Shown: positions 1-5,510 of the stretch, piece after piece
How the letters are laid out: the number at the start of each line of letters is the position of its first letter
Numbering within the stretch: the first letter of the stretch is position 1
Source: Rhodospirillaceae bacterium
Lineage (GTDB): Bacteria > Pseudomonadota > Alphaproteobacteria > MPNO01 > UBA2964
DNA length: 6,206 bases
Direction of reading: 5' to 3'
NCBI GenBank assembly: GCA_002724505.1
Contig: PBOV01000151.1
Location: 1-6,206 of the forward strand
The notes under the pieces: generated by a model
What the model saw: only the letters and a program-made list of their open reading frames with translations
What the model was told of the DNA's origin: nothing
Databases searched by the model: none
Translations under genes and position numbers: made by a program

Positions 1-134
1 AAAACAATTTTTGTTTCCTGTAGAGGTCCTTCCTCCCAATATCGTTCTAATAAGAAAAAATATAACCCAGCAAAAAAAATAATTGATGTAGTAAATAAAA
101 CAGCGAGAAAGCGGACCGATAGCCGCCGCCACAT
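1..134 (-). CDS. mltG: Endolytic murein transglycosylase MltG, N-terminal fragment (cut by window edge)
   Basis: Only the first 44 codons are inside the window. MltG is an inner-membrane lytic transglycosylase (YceG family) that cleaves nascent glycan strands and is thought to set strand ends during peptidoglycan synthesis. Seen: reading the minus strand from ATG at 134-132, the protein opens MWRRLSVRFL, continues as one hydrophobic helix (about residues 7-29), then has a short ERYWEEGPLQETKIV stretch. A short cytoplasmic start, one membrane anchor and a GPL...V segment is the usual N-terminus of this family, before its LysM-like and catalytic domains. The start lies two bases beyond the fabF stop, and mltG directly after fabF is the usual alphaproteobacterial order. 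The catalytic Glu and the rest of the protein are outside. No strong Shine-Dalgarno is visible (AGGG lies about 13 bases upstream), which suggests translational coupling to fabF. The call rests on context plus a short N-terminus. Confidence 0.75.
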   Translation of the reverse strand, partial: MWRRLSVRFLAVLFTTSIIFFAGLYFFLLERYWEEGPLQETKIV

Positions 135-157
135 TTTTAGGGCATTTCCCTAAAAAT
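133..157 (-). repeat. Perfect 10-bp inverted repeat across the fabF stop and mltG start
   Basis: Arms ATTTTTAGGG (133-142) and CCCTAAAAAT (148-157) are exact reverse complements separated by five bases. On the minus-strand transcript the stem covers the last codons and stop of fabF and the first two bases of the mltG ATG. It could fold as an RNA hairpin hiding the mltG start until ribosomes finishing fabF open it. No T-run follows at a terminator position, so it does not look like an intrinsic terminator. The repeat is certain; its function is inferred. Confidence 0.5.
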
Positions 158-1399
158 TAGAGTTGCATTCGTACCCCCAAATCCAAACGAATTCGACATC
201 GCAATTTCCACCGGTCGTTCTTTGGCAACTTTTGGGACAAGATCGATATCGCACCCGTCAGATGGATTGTCTAAATTCAAAGTCGGGGGCACAATATTGT
301 CGCGAATAGCCAACACCGAAAAAACCGCTTCTACGGCTCCTGCAGCACCGAGCAAATGGCCAATCGCCGATTTAGTTGAAGACATTGATAGAGAATAACT
401 ATGGTCACCAAACAGGCGCTTGACTGCACCTAGCTCAATCTCATCACCTAAGGGCGTAGAAGTACCATGAGCATTTACGTATTCGACGTCTTCCAGATTA
501 ATACCTGCTCTCTTTACTGCCATCTTCATGGCACGTGTTGCACCTGCACCGTCCATAGCCGGAGCAGTAACGTGGTGAGCATCTCCTGAAAGACCATAAC
601 CAGCTACTTCTGCGTAAATTTTTGCGCCACGTTTCTTAGCATGCTCTAGTTCTTCTAAAACAACTACGGCAGCACCTTCTCCCATAACAAAGCCATCACG
701 GTCTTTATCCCAGGGTCGTGAAGCCTCTTTAGGTTTGTCGTTAAACTTACTAGTAAGTGCTCGAGCAGCAGAAAAACCTGCGATACCAATACGGCAAACA
801 GCAGCTTCAGCGCCACCAGCCAACATTATATCAGCATCATCAAATTGAATTAATCGGGCTGCGTCACCGATGGAATGTGCGCCCGTGGAGCAAGCTGTTG
901 CAACCGCATGGTTCGGACCAGTAAAACCGAAACGTATAGAAACCTGGCCAGACACAAGATTGATTAGCGTGGAAGGTATGAAGAACGGTGTAACCCGACG
1001 TGGTCCTTTTGTATATAATGCTACGGAAGCATCATAAATTCCGGGCAATCCCCCAATCCCGGAACCGATCATAACACCCGTACGGGCACATTCTTCCTCT
1101 CCATCAGGGTACCAACCTGAGTCTTCTATCGCCTGAGTTGCAGCGGCGATTCCAAATATAATAAATTTATCGTTTTTACGTCGGTCTTTTGTATCAATCC
1201 AACGTTCCAACTCGAAGAACCCTTCGCCTTCATCACCTAATGGCACCTCGGCGCCTATTTTCACCGGGAGGTCGCTAACATCGAAGGAATTAATTTTATC
1301 AATTCCACATTCGCCATTGATCAAACGTTTCCAGCTGGGCTCTGCACCAGAGCCCAACGGGCTAATCATTCCAATGCCAGTAATTACGACACGTCTCAT
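137..1399 (-). CDS. fabF: 3-oxoacyl-[acyl-carrier-protein] synthase II (FabF)
   Basis: Condenses malonyl-ACP with an acyl-ACP to give 3-oxoacyl-ACP plus CO2, the elongation step of type II fatty acid synthesis in the cytosol. The protein is 420 residues, close to the family norm, and shows the full thiolase-fold set: N-terminal MRRVVITGIGMISPLG, nucleophile Cys170 in ATACSTGAHSIG, His311 in NAHGTSTPLGD, Lys343 and His348 in TKSAIGHLLGAAGA, and the C-terminal glycine-rich loop SNSFGFGGTNA (402-412). The Cys-His-His triad with GFGG loop separates it from FabH (Cys-His-Asn). FabB is the main alternative, but the length, the sequence and the position after acpP favour FabF. The start ATG at 1399 gives the canonical N-terminus, although no clear Shine-Dalgarno precedes it. 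It lies 73 bases downstream of acpP and is followed almost at once by mltG, so it is read as part of the fab operon. Confidence 0.97.
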   Translation of the reverse strand: MRRVVITGIGMISPLGSGAEPSWKRLINGECGIDKINSFDVSDLPVKIGAEVPLGDEGEGFFELERWIDTKDRRKNDKFIIFGIAAATQAIEDSGWYPDGEEECARTGVMIGSGIGGLPGIYDASVALYTKGPRRVTPFFIPSTLINLVSGQVSIRFGFTGPNHAVATACSTGAHSIGDAARLIQFDDADIMLAGGAEAAVCRIGIAGFSAARALTSKFNDKPKEASRPWDKDRDGFVMGEGAAVVVLEELEHAKKRGAKIYAEVAGYGLSGDAHHVTAPAMDGAGATRAMKMAVKRAGINLEDVEYVNAHGTSTPLGDEIELGAVKRLFGDHSYSLSMSSTKSAIGHLLGAAGAVEAVFSVLAIRDNIVPPTLNLDNPSDGCDIDLVPKVAKERPVEIAMSNSFGFGGTNATLIFREMP

Positions 1400-1411
1400 C
1401 CAGTTAATTCA

Positions 1412-1423
1412 GTTATTAATAAC
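1412..1423. repeat. 12-bp perfect palindrome ahead of fabF
   Basis: GTTATTAATAAC is its own reverse complement. It sits in the 73-base acpP-fabF gap, ending 12 bases before the fabF start codon. It has no loop, so it fits a dimeric DNA-binding site better than a hairpin, but AT-rich palindromes of this size also arise by chance. Function unknown. Confidence 0.3.
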
Positions 1424-1472
1424 ACAGTATTACTAAGAAACTTCTATCAAAAGAATTTAATAAAAGTTTAAC

Positions 1473-1712
1473 TTAATCGTCTGAGTTTTCGCTGATAAAT
1501 GAAATAGCATCCTTAACCGTCAGAATTTTTTCAGCTGCATCATCTGGAATTTCACAGCCAAATTCTTCTTCAAATGCCATGACCAACTCTACAGTATCTA
1601 GACTATCTGCACCCAAGTCCTCAATGAAGCTAGCACTGTCTGTTACTTTATCCTCATCTGCGCCCAGATGTTCTACTACAATCTTTTTGACGCGTTCCGC
1701 AATATCACTCAT
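1473..1712 (-). CDS. acpP: Acyl carrier protein
   Basis: Small acidic carrier that holds growing acyl chains as thioesters on a 4'-phosphopantetheine arm and shuttles them between FabD, FabF, FabG and the acyltransferases. It is 79 residues, the usual length. Ser37 in [15 protein letters not shown] is the expected phosphopantetheine site, and helices II-III follow with [17 protein letters not shown]. The start ATG at 1712 is supported by AAGGA on the minus strand (bases 1721-1725) eight bases upstream, a better ribosome site than fabF has. The gaps before (108 bases) and after (73 bases) are the largest within this operon. That leaves room for its own promoter or mRNA processing, in line with the much higher ACP demand known in other bacteria. 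Cys53 in the FGCEIP segment is a family variant, not a defect. Confidence 0.98.
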   Translation of the reverse strand: MSDIAERVKKIVVEHLGADEDKVTDSASFIEDLGADSLDTVELVMAFEEEFGCEIPDDAAEKILTVKDAISFISENSDD

Positions 1713-1751
1713 ACCAGCTTTCCTTAGTTAAATTGATGAACCATTTTAGGT

Positions 1752-1769
1752 ACTTAATAATTAATAAGT
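1752..1769. promoter_or_regulatory. 18-bp near-palindrome in the fabG-acpP gap, possible operator
   Basis: ACTTAATAATTAATAAGT pairs at eight of nine symmetric positions, the mismatch being A1757/A1764. It is centred about 48 bases upstream of the acpP start. On the minus strand a TCGACA hexamer (five of six to the -35 consensus) lies just upstream, but I see no good -10 at the right spacing. A separate acpP promoter is therefore only a possibility. The near-symmetry is seen; the operator role is inference. Confidence 0.25.
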
Positions 1770-1820
1770 TTATGTCGAATCGGTCGCTTTCGCACAGTTA
1801 AGATTAGACCTTTCTATTGT

Positions 1821-2558
1821 CTACAACATCGCCATACCCCCATTTACATGCATAGTCTGCCCTGTCAAGTAACCGCTTTCTTTACTAGCTAAAAATGTAA
1901 CACAACTAGCGACATCGGCTGGGTCTCCAAATCGGCCAAGGGGTATCCTCTGCAGCATAGTTTTTTTCTGCTCAACTGGTAACTTTTCCGTCATCGCAGT
2001 CGTGATAAACCCTGGTGCCACGCAGTTTACAGTTATACCGCGTGATGCGACCTCCGCAGCTAAGGCCTTGGTCATCCCGGTCATCCCTGCCTTTGAAGCA
2101 ACATAATTTACCTGACCAGGATTCCCAATTTGTCCAACAACTGATGTAATATTAATAATTCGTCCATAACGGTTTTTCATCATGCCTCTCAAAGCTGACC
2201 GAGCAAGACGAAAGCCAGCTGTTAAATTTACCTCTAGTACCTTCTCCCAATCTTCGTCTTTCATACGCATTGCAAGTCCATCTCGAGTCAAGCCAGCATT
2301 GTTTACAAGTATATCAATACCTTTCATTACATTATTAGCTGTACCGATCAGGCCGTTTATCGCTTCATTATTCGACAAATCCGCAACCTGTATGTGGGTC
2401 CGTTCACTAAGCTCCTCCGCTGTGCTTTTCAGAGCTTCCCCGTTCCGACCAGTCAGGAAAACTGTTGCACCTTGTTTATGTAATGCTCTCGCAATTGCGC
2501 TACCAATTCCACCACTAGCGCCCGTTATGAGGGCTGAACAACCACTTAGTCCGAACAT
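1821..2558 (-). CDS. fabG: 3-oxoacyl-[acyl-carrier-protein] reductase (FabG)
   Basis: NADPH-dependent reduction of 3-oxoacyl-ACP to (3R)-hydroxyacyl-ACP, the first reductive step of each elongation cycle. A classical short-chain dehydrogenase of 245 residues: cofactor loop TGASGGIG (12-19), Arg38 in TGRNG as an NADPH-type selector, NNAG (86-89), and the catalytic tetrad Asn111, Ser139, Tyr152 and Lys156 (NYVASKAG). The NCVAPGFI stretch (178-185) and C-terminal YLTGQTMHVNGGMAML are typical of FabG rather than of other short-chain reductases. The start ATG at 2558 is preceded by TGGAG (2566-2570 on the minus strand) at a normal distance. The gene lies 23 bases downstream of fabD and belongs to the same transcript. 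A paralogue such as a PHB-pathway reductase could look similar, but the fab context makes FabG the clear choice. Confidence 0.97.
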   Translation of the reverse strand: MFGLSGCSALITGASGGIGSAIARALHKQGATVFLTGRNGEALKSTAEELSERTHIQVADLSNNEAINGLIGTANNVMKGIDILVNNAGLTRDGLAMRMKDEDWEKVLEVNLTAGFRLARSALRGMMKNRYGRIINITSVVGQIGNPGQVNYVASKAGMTGMTKALAAEVASRGITVNCVAPGFITTAMTEKLPVEQKKTMLQRIPLGRFGDPADVASCVTFLASKESGYLTGQTMHVNGGMAML

Positions 2559-2581
2559 GGCTTAACTCCATTTATGTAAAT

Positions 2582-3523
2582 TCAAAGAGACAAAAGAAAT
2601 TTTTCGACACCTTTAGGATCTGAAATCGAAGCTGCTGACATTTCTTTATCAATACGCCTTAACAATCCTCCAAGTACCTTCCCCGCGCCAATTTCCACAA
2701 GTTTATCAACACCTTCTTCCTTCATTTGTAAAACAGACTCTCGCCAGCGAACCATCCCCGTAACTTGTTGCACTAACTGACGACAGATTATATCAGGTTC
2801 TTGAACAGGTTTAGCCGTTATATTGGCGACCAAAGGCACCAAAGGAGGTGCGACATCAATTTTTGCCAGGGCCTCCTGCATTGCAACAGCGGCAGGGGCC
2901 ATCATAGCGCAATGGAATGGAGCACTCACTGTCAAAGGAATCGCCCGCTTAATCCCGAATTCTGGGGCTAAGGCGACGGCACGGTCTATAGCCGAAGCGT
3001 TCCCTGATATAACTACCTGGTCGTCCGCGTTATCGTTGGCTGGAGAACACACTTCACCTTCTGATGCTGCTTCAGAAAGTTTGATAGCTAAATCAAGATT
3101 TGCGCCCAGAAGAGCGGCCATTCCACCCTCCCCCACTGGCACAGCTTCCTGCATTGCCTTGCCACGAGTTTTTAGCAACTGCGCGGCTTCGCTAAGGGTA
3201 AAACTTCCAACTGCCGCTAAAGCAGAATATTCGCCTAGTGAGTGTCCAGCTACGAATAATGCTTTGTCTGTAATTTCGAATCCGCCTTCACGCTCCAGCA
3301 CACGCATGATGGCTAAGCTCACGCTCATAATTGCTGGCTGCGCATTTTCAGTTAGAGTTAGGGTTTCTATAGGCCCCTCAGACATCAATTTAAATAGGTT
3401 TTGCTTGAGGGATTCGTCAACTTCTTCAAAGGTTTCACGTGCTACCGAAAATGACCCTGCGAGGTCTACCCCCATACCAACTGCTTGTGATCCTTGCCCA
3501 GGAAATACTAGCGCAATCGTCAT
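2582..3523 (-). CDS. fabD: Malonyl-CoA:ACP transacylase (FabD)
   Basis: Transfers malonyl from CoA to the phosphopantetheine arm of AcpP, supplying the two-carbon extender for FabF and FabH. The protein has 313 residues, standard for the family. It opens MTIALVFPGQGSQ with the oxyanion-hole Gln, carries the nucleophile elbow GHSLGE with Ser95 (93-98), Arg120 in LLKTRGKAMQ for malonyl carboxylate binding, and catalytic His204 in SAPFHCAMM. The C-terminal part (VRWRESVLQM, EIGAGKVLGGLLRRI) is also typical. The start ATG at 3523 has AAGGAG upstream (3534-3539, minus strand) about ten bases away. It is the first gene of the minus-strand operon, with a good promoter about 40 bases upstream. plsX and fabH, which precede fabD in enterobacteria, are absent here, as is normal for this alphaproteobacterial arrangement. 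Confidence 0.97.
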   Translation of the reverse strand: MTIALVFPGQGSQAVGMGVDLAGSFSVARETFEEVDESLKQNLFKLMSEGPIETLTLTENAQPAIMSVSLAIMRVLEREGGFEITDKALFVAGHSLGEYSALAAVGSFTLSEAAQLLKTRGKAMQEAVPVGEGGMAALLGANLDLAIKLSEAASEGEVCSPANDNADDQVVISGNASAIDRAVALAPEFGIKRAIPLTVSAPFHCAMMAPAAVAMQEALAKIDVAPPLVPLVANITAKPVQEPDIICRQLVQQVTGMVRWRESVLQMKEEGVDKLVEIGAGKVLGGLLRRIDKEMSAASISDPKGVEKFLLSL

Positions 3524-3564
3524 ATTAAATTTTCTCCTTAAGAAAGCTGGAAATGATAACGTCA

Positions 3565-3592
3565 GTGATAGCCGAGCGGGCTAAACTGTCAA
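3565..3592 (-). promoter_or_regulatory. Sigma-70-type promoter for the fabD operon
   Basis: On the minus strand a perfect -35 TTGACA (3587-3592) is followed after 16 bases by TATCAC (3565-3570). The wider -10 reads GCTATCAC, one mismatch from the GCTANAWC form described for alphaproteobacterial housekeeping promoters (Caulobacter). It predicts a leader of about 35 bases before the fabD start. It is the best promoter-like match I found in the window. Confidence 0.65.
3569..3583. promoter_or_regulatory. TAGCC-N5-GGCTA palindrome in the fabD promoter spacer
   Basis: Perfect 5-bp arms TAGCC (3569-3573) and GGCTA (3579-3583) separated by GAGCG. The repeat overlaps the edge of the -10 and fills most of the -10/-35 spacer, the position where a repressor or a MerR-type activator dimer often binds. 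The arms are short, so chance is a real possibility and no regulator can be named. Confidence 0.3.
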
Positions 3593-3609
3593 GCGCAGGA
3601 AAGGTATTT

Positions 3610-3651
3610 CATATGCTTGCGTACATGCATCAATCGTGTATATATGCGCGC
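3610..3651. other. Cluster of alternating purine-pyrimidine tracts between divergent operons
   Basis: Three strictly alternating runs lie almost back to back: 3610-3616, 3618-3630 and 3635-3651 (the last 17 bases, running from CGTGTATATATG into GCGCGC). The cluster includes the self-complementary hexamers CATATG, ATGCAT, TATATA and GCGCGC. Such DNA can flip to Z-form or extrude cruciforms under negative supercoiling, which accumulates between diverging promoters. The pattern is seen; any role is inferred. Confidence 0.4.
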
Positions 3652-3690
3652 CCGAGGCATTTAGAAACCCATTTTGATAAAAGTTTAGGG

Positions 3691-3719
3691 TGTTGTTTCT
3701 AAGTGGTCCTTTTTATAAC
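3691..3719 (+). promoter_or_regulatory. Candidate promoter for rpsF-rpsR-DUF2232-rplI
   Basis: TATAAC (3714-3719, five of six to the -10 consensus) lies in a T-rich stretch about 55 bases ahead of rpsF. The -35 is poor: TTGTTT at 3693-3698 with a 15-base spacer, or TGTTGT at 3691-3696 with 17. A TTGATA at 3674-3679 has no good -10 at 17 bases. A promoter must lie in this gap because the upstream operon runs the other way, but the exact site is uncertain. Confidence 0.35.
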
Positions 3720-3760
3720 TAAAATATGGCCTACTTGAAAGCTGGCTATTTGGCATAAAC

Positions 3761-3766
3761 GAGGAG
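3761..3766 (+). promoter_or_regulatory. Ribosome binding site of rpsF (fixes the TTG start)
   Basis: GAGGAG ends eight bases before TTG at 3775. The frame has a stop at 3736-3738, no ATG or GTG between that stop and 3775, and the next in-frame ATG only at codon 26. TTG is therefore the only start that keeps the conserved S6 N-terminus. A weak 4-bp hairpin (AGTT 3765-3768 with AACT 3772-3775) could touch both the ribosome site and the start. Confidence 0.75.
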
Positions 3767-3774
3767 TTTCGAAC

Positions 3775-4323
3775 TTGCCTTACTACGAGAGCGTTTACAT
3801 AGCGCGACCTGATATCACAGCAGCCCAGGTAGAGGCGCTGACAGAGAGTATGTCTGCAATTATAGCCGATGGTGGTGGTAAGGTTACTCAGACAGAATAT
3901 TGGGGCCTAAAGACCTTGGCATACCGCATCAAGAAAAACCGAAAGGGTCATTATACGATGATGGCCCTTGATGCTCCACCTATGGCCGTCAAAGAATTTG
4001 AACGCAACTTACGTCTTAATGAAGACGTACTTCGTCTTATGACCATCCATGTAGAAGAATTAGATGATGAACCTTCAGTCATGATGAAGAACAAGAATTC
4101 ACGTGACGAACGTAGCCGTCTTAGTGACCGGGAGGATGAAAACGCTGAAGCCGCAACCATTAATGAATTGGAAAGTTCAGAAACACCCGTCGCTAACGCG
4201 TCCGAACTAAACGGAGAGCAAAGTGCTGAAGACGTAACTGTTGATGCAACAGATGACGCAGAAACGCTGATCACCAGTGCGGGTGAAACTGTTGAAGAGA
4301 AAAGTAAAGGAGAAGATAAATGA
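3775..4323 (+). CDS. rpsF: 30S ribosomal protein S6, TTG start, long acidic C-terminal tail
   Basis: S6 binds the central domain of 16S rRNA as a heterodimer with S18 on the platform of the small subunit. The core is residues 1 to about 96: [15 protein letters not shown], a linker helix ([20 protein letters not shown]), [25 protein letters not shown] and the second helix and strand [21 protein letters not shown], the normal ferredoxin-like fold order. The remaining residues to 182 are extra compared with the roughly 95-135 residues common elsewhere: first a mixed-charge stretch ([15 protein letters not shown]), then a disordered-looking acidic tail with 20 Asp/Glu and only three Lys in residues 120-182. 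Extended S6 tails are common in alphaproteobacteria, but this one is on the long side. The initiator is TTG, set by the GAGGAG site. The stop overlaps the rpsR start as ATGA, so S6 and S18, which dimerise, are probably made by coupled translation. Confidence 0.96.
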   Translation: MPYYESVYIARPDITAAQVEALTESMSAIIADGGGKVTQTEYWGLKTLAYRIKKNRKGHYTMMALDAPPMAVKEFERNLRLNEDVLRLMTIHVEELDDEPSVMMKNKNSRDERSRLSDREDENAEAATINELESSETPVANASELNGEQSAEDVTVDATDDAETLITSAGETVEEKSKGEDK

Positions 4324-4553
4324 GAGGCGGTCGGAAACCATTCTTTCGGCGACCAAAGAGTTGCCCCTTTTCTTCACCAGATGCGCCAAAAATTGATTAT
4401 AAAGATGTTAAACTACTTCAGCGTTTTCTCTCAGAGCGCGGAAAAATTGTTCCTCGGCGTATTACTGCAGTCTCCTCAAAGAAGCAGCGGGAACTAGCCC
4501 GCGCTATTAAGCGAGCTCGTAACCTCGCCTTGCTGCCCTTTGTCGTCGGATAA
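4320..4553 (+). CDS. rpsR: 30S ribosomal protein S18
   Basis: Small basic protein that pairs with S6 on the 30S platform. It has 77 residues, typical length, and an almost complete family signature: [11 protein letters not shown] at the N-terminus with Cys15, then [29 protein letters not shown] and the rRNA-binding [22 protein letters not shown]. Only one cysteine of the possible zinc-type set remains, as is usual in proteobacterial S18. The ATG at 4320 overlaps the last four bases of rpsF, and AAAGGAG (4306-4312), inside the rpsF tail codons, is seven bases upstream. It lies 21 bases ahead of the DUF2232 gene. No sign of degradation or unusual composition. Confidence 0.98.
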   Translation: MRGGRKPFFRRPKSCPFSSPDAPKIDYKDVKLLQRFLSERGKIVPRRITAVSSKKQRELARAIKRARNLALLPFVVG

Positions 4554-4574
4554 GGTTTAAAGGGGTATTCCGCG

Positions 4575-5510
4575 ATGAATAGGGGGCTCCTCATCGCCCT
4601 CATTGGTGGATTGGCAAGTGCGACTTGTTTTCTTGCTATCCGAAGCGGTGCGCCAGGCGCTGTCGTATTCACTTACCTTGCTTCGGTACCGTTGTTGGTC
4701 GTCGGCTTGTCTCAAGGTTTAGCGCCCACTATCGTCTCGGCATCTGTTGCTATTATTTCAATTTTTATTGGGCTCTATGCCACTGCAGCAGGGGTTTATA
4801 TCGCGATCTCAGCGCTTCCGGCAATTATTGTTGTTCGCCAGGCTCTTTTTTCTAGACCTGGACCTAATCCGAACGAACTTGAGTGGTATCCAATTGGGCT
4901 AATATTAAGTTGGCTTACCTCTTGTGGCTTACTCCTTTTAGGTTTCTTAATAGTTTATACTTTAGGCGAAGAAGGTGGCCTTGCTGGTGTTTCTCAACGA
5001 CTGCTTGATAAGGTGTTTTTGGTCATAGCCAAAAACAACCCTCAAGTTTCGAAATTTATTAGTATATTAGCAGTCTATTTACCCGGCATGCTTTTATCCG
5101 TCTGGTTATTAATTTCGGTTGTAAATTCTGCGCTCTCACAAAATTTTCTTTCTCGAATTGGTCATTCTATTCGTCCCCTGCCCACTTACAGCGGCTTTGA
5201 ACTTCCGAACTGGATGAGCTTCGCCTTAGCGACAGCTATTTTATTATCATTTTTTCCGGGACCTTTGGGAGATTTTGGCAGGAACGCTTCGCCTTTGCTA
5301 TCAACACCCTTTTTTCTTTTGGGTCTAGCGGTTATACACACCCTCTCGTGGCAGCTCGGTGCGCGCAAAGTGGTCCTTGCTGGCCTTTATATCTTGCTGA
5401 TAGTCGTTGGATGGTTATCAGCAGTTGTAGTAATATTAGGTGTTTTGGAACAATGGATATCGTTACGACGACGCTATGGTAAGTCGAACGGAAATCAGGA
5501 GAATCATTGA
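4575..5510 (+). CDS. DUF2232 (YybS-like) multi-pass membrane protein, function unknown
   Basis: A 311-residue, very hydrophobic protein with about eight or nine predicted membrane segments (roughly 4-22, 29-47, 50-68, 71-90, 105-129, 164-184, 213-229, 238-258 and 266-291). An amphipathic loop of about 30 residues (131-163) and a basic, hydrophilic C-terminus ([16 protein letters not shown]) follow the pattern of an inner-membrane protein with a cytoplasmic tail. The order rpsR-this gene-rplI matches the DUF2232 gene (PF09991) of alphaproteobacteria. B. subtilis yybS of the same family also sits near rplI (with gdpP), from memory. The S-component-like size and fold suggest a transporter or transporter partner, but I see no catalytic or substrate motif and no ATPase neighbour. 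The C-terminal half holds [13 protein letters not shown] (201-213) and [11 protein letters not shown] (225-235), likely conserved loops. AGGGG (4561-4565) precedes the ATG by nine bases, and the stop overlaps the rplI start by one base. Confidence 0.82.
   Translation: MNRGLLIALIGGLASATCFLAIRSGAPGAVVFTYLASVPLLVVGLSQGLAPTIVSASVAIISIFIGLYATAAGVYIAISALPAIIVVRQALFSRPGPNPNELEWYPIGLILSWLTSCGLLLLGFLIVYTLGEEGGLAGVSQRLLDKVFLVIAKNNPQVSKFISILAVYLPGMLLSVWLLISVVNSALSQNFLSRIGHSIRPLPTYSGFELPNWMSFALATAILLSFFPGPLGDFGRNASPLLSTPFFLLGLAVIHTLSWQLGARKVVLAGLYILLIVVGWLSAVVVILGVLEQWISLRRRYGKSNGNQENH
5497..5501 (+). promoter_or_regulatory. Ribosome binding site of rplI (favours ATG at 5510)
   Basis: AGGAG ends eight bases before ATG at 5510 but only five bases before an in-frame TTG at 5507. 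The ATG gives the invariant L9 beginning MEVILLE, whereas TTG would add an extra Met. The ATG is therefore preferred, overlapping the TGA of the preceding gene as TGATG. Confidence 0.7.

Noticed and set aside
1438..1469. AAACTT/AAGTTT inverted repeat after acpP as a terminator
   Set aside because: The arms are only 6 bp and AT-rich with a 20-base loop, so the stem is too weak to call a terminator or attenuator.
2182..2565. 127-codon open frame on the plus strand across fabG
   Set aside because: It is antisense to the intact fabG, with no recognisable motif; a shadow frame.
2823..3584. 253-codon open frame on the plus strand across fabD
   Set aside because: It lies fully antisense to an intact FabD, has a low-complexity Ala/Ser/Pro-rich translation, and shows no domain or ribosome site. 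It is a shadow of fabD codon usage.
3566..3640. tRNA-like start (GCCGAGCGGG resembles a Ser/Leu tRNA D-arm)
   Set aside because: There is no matching acceptor stem, anticodon arm or T-arm consensus (GGTTCRA) downstream. The bases are better explained as the fabD promoter spacer.
3720..3774. S6:S18 autoregulatory leader RNA motif upstream of rpsF
   Set aside because: The known motif carries a conserved CCG in a bulged stem. No CCG occurs in the predicted leader, and only weak pairings (GCC with GGC) are seen.
5507..5509. TTG at 5507 as the rplI start
   Set aside because: It would give a double Met and stand only five bases from AGGAG. The ATG at 5510 gives the conserved MEVILLE start.
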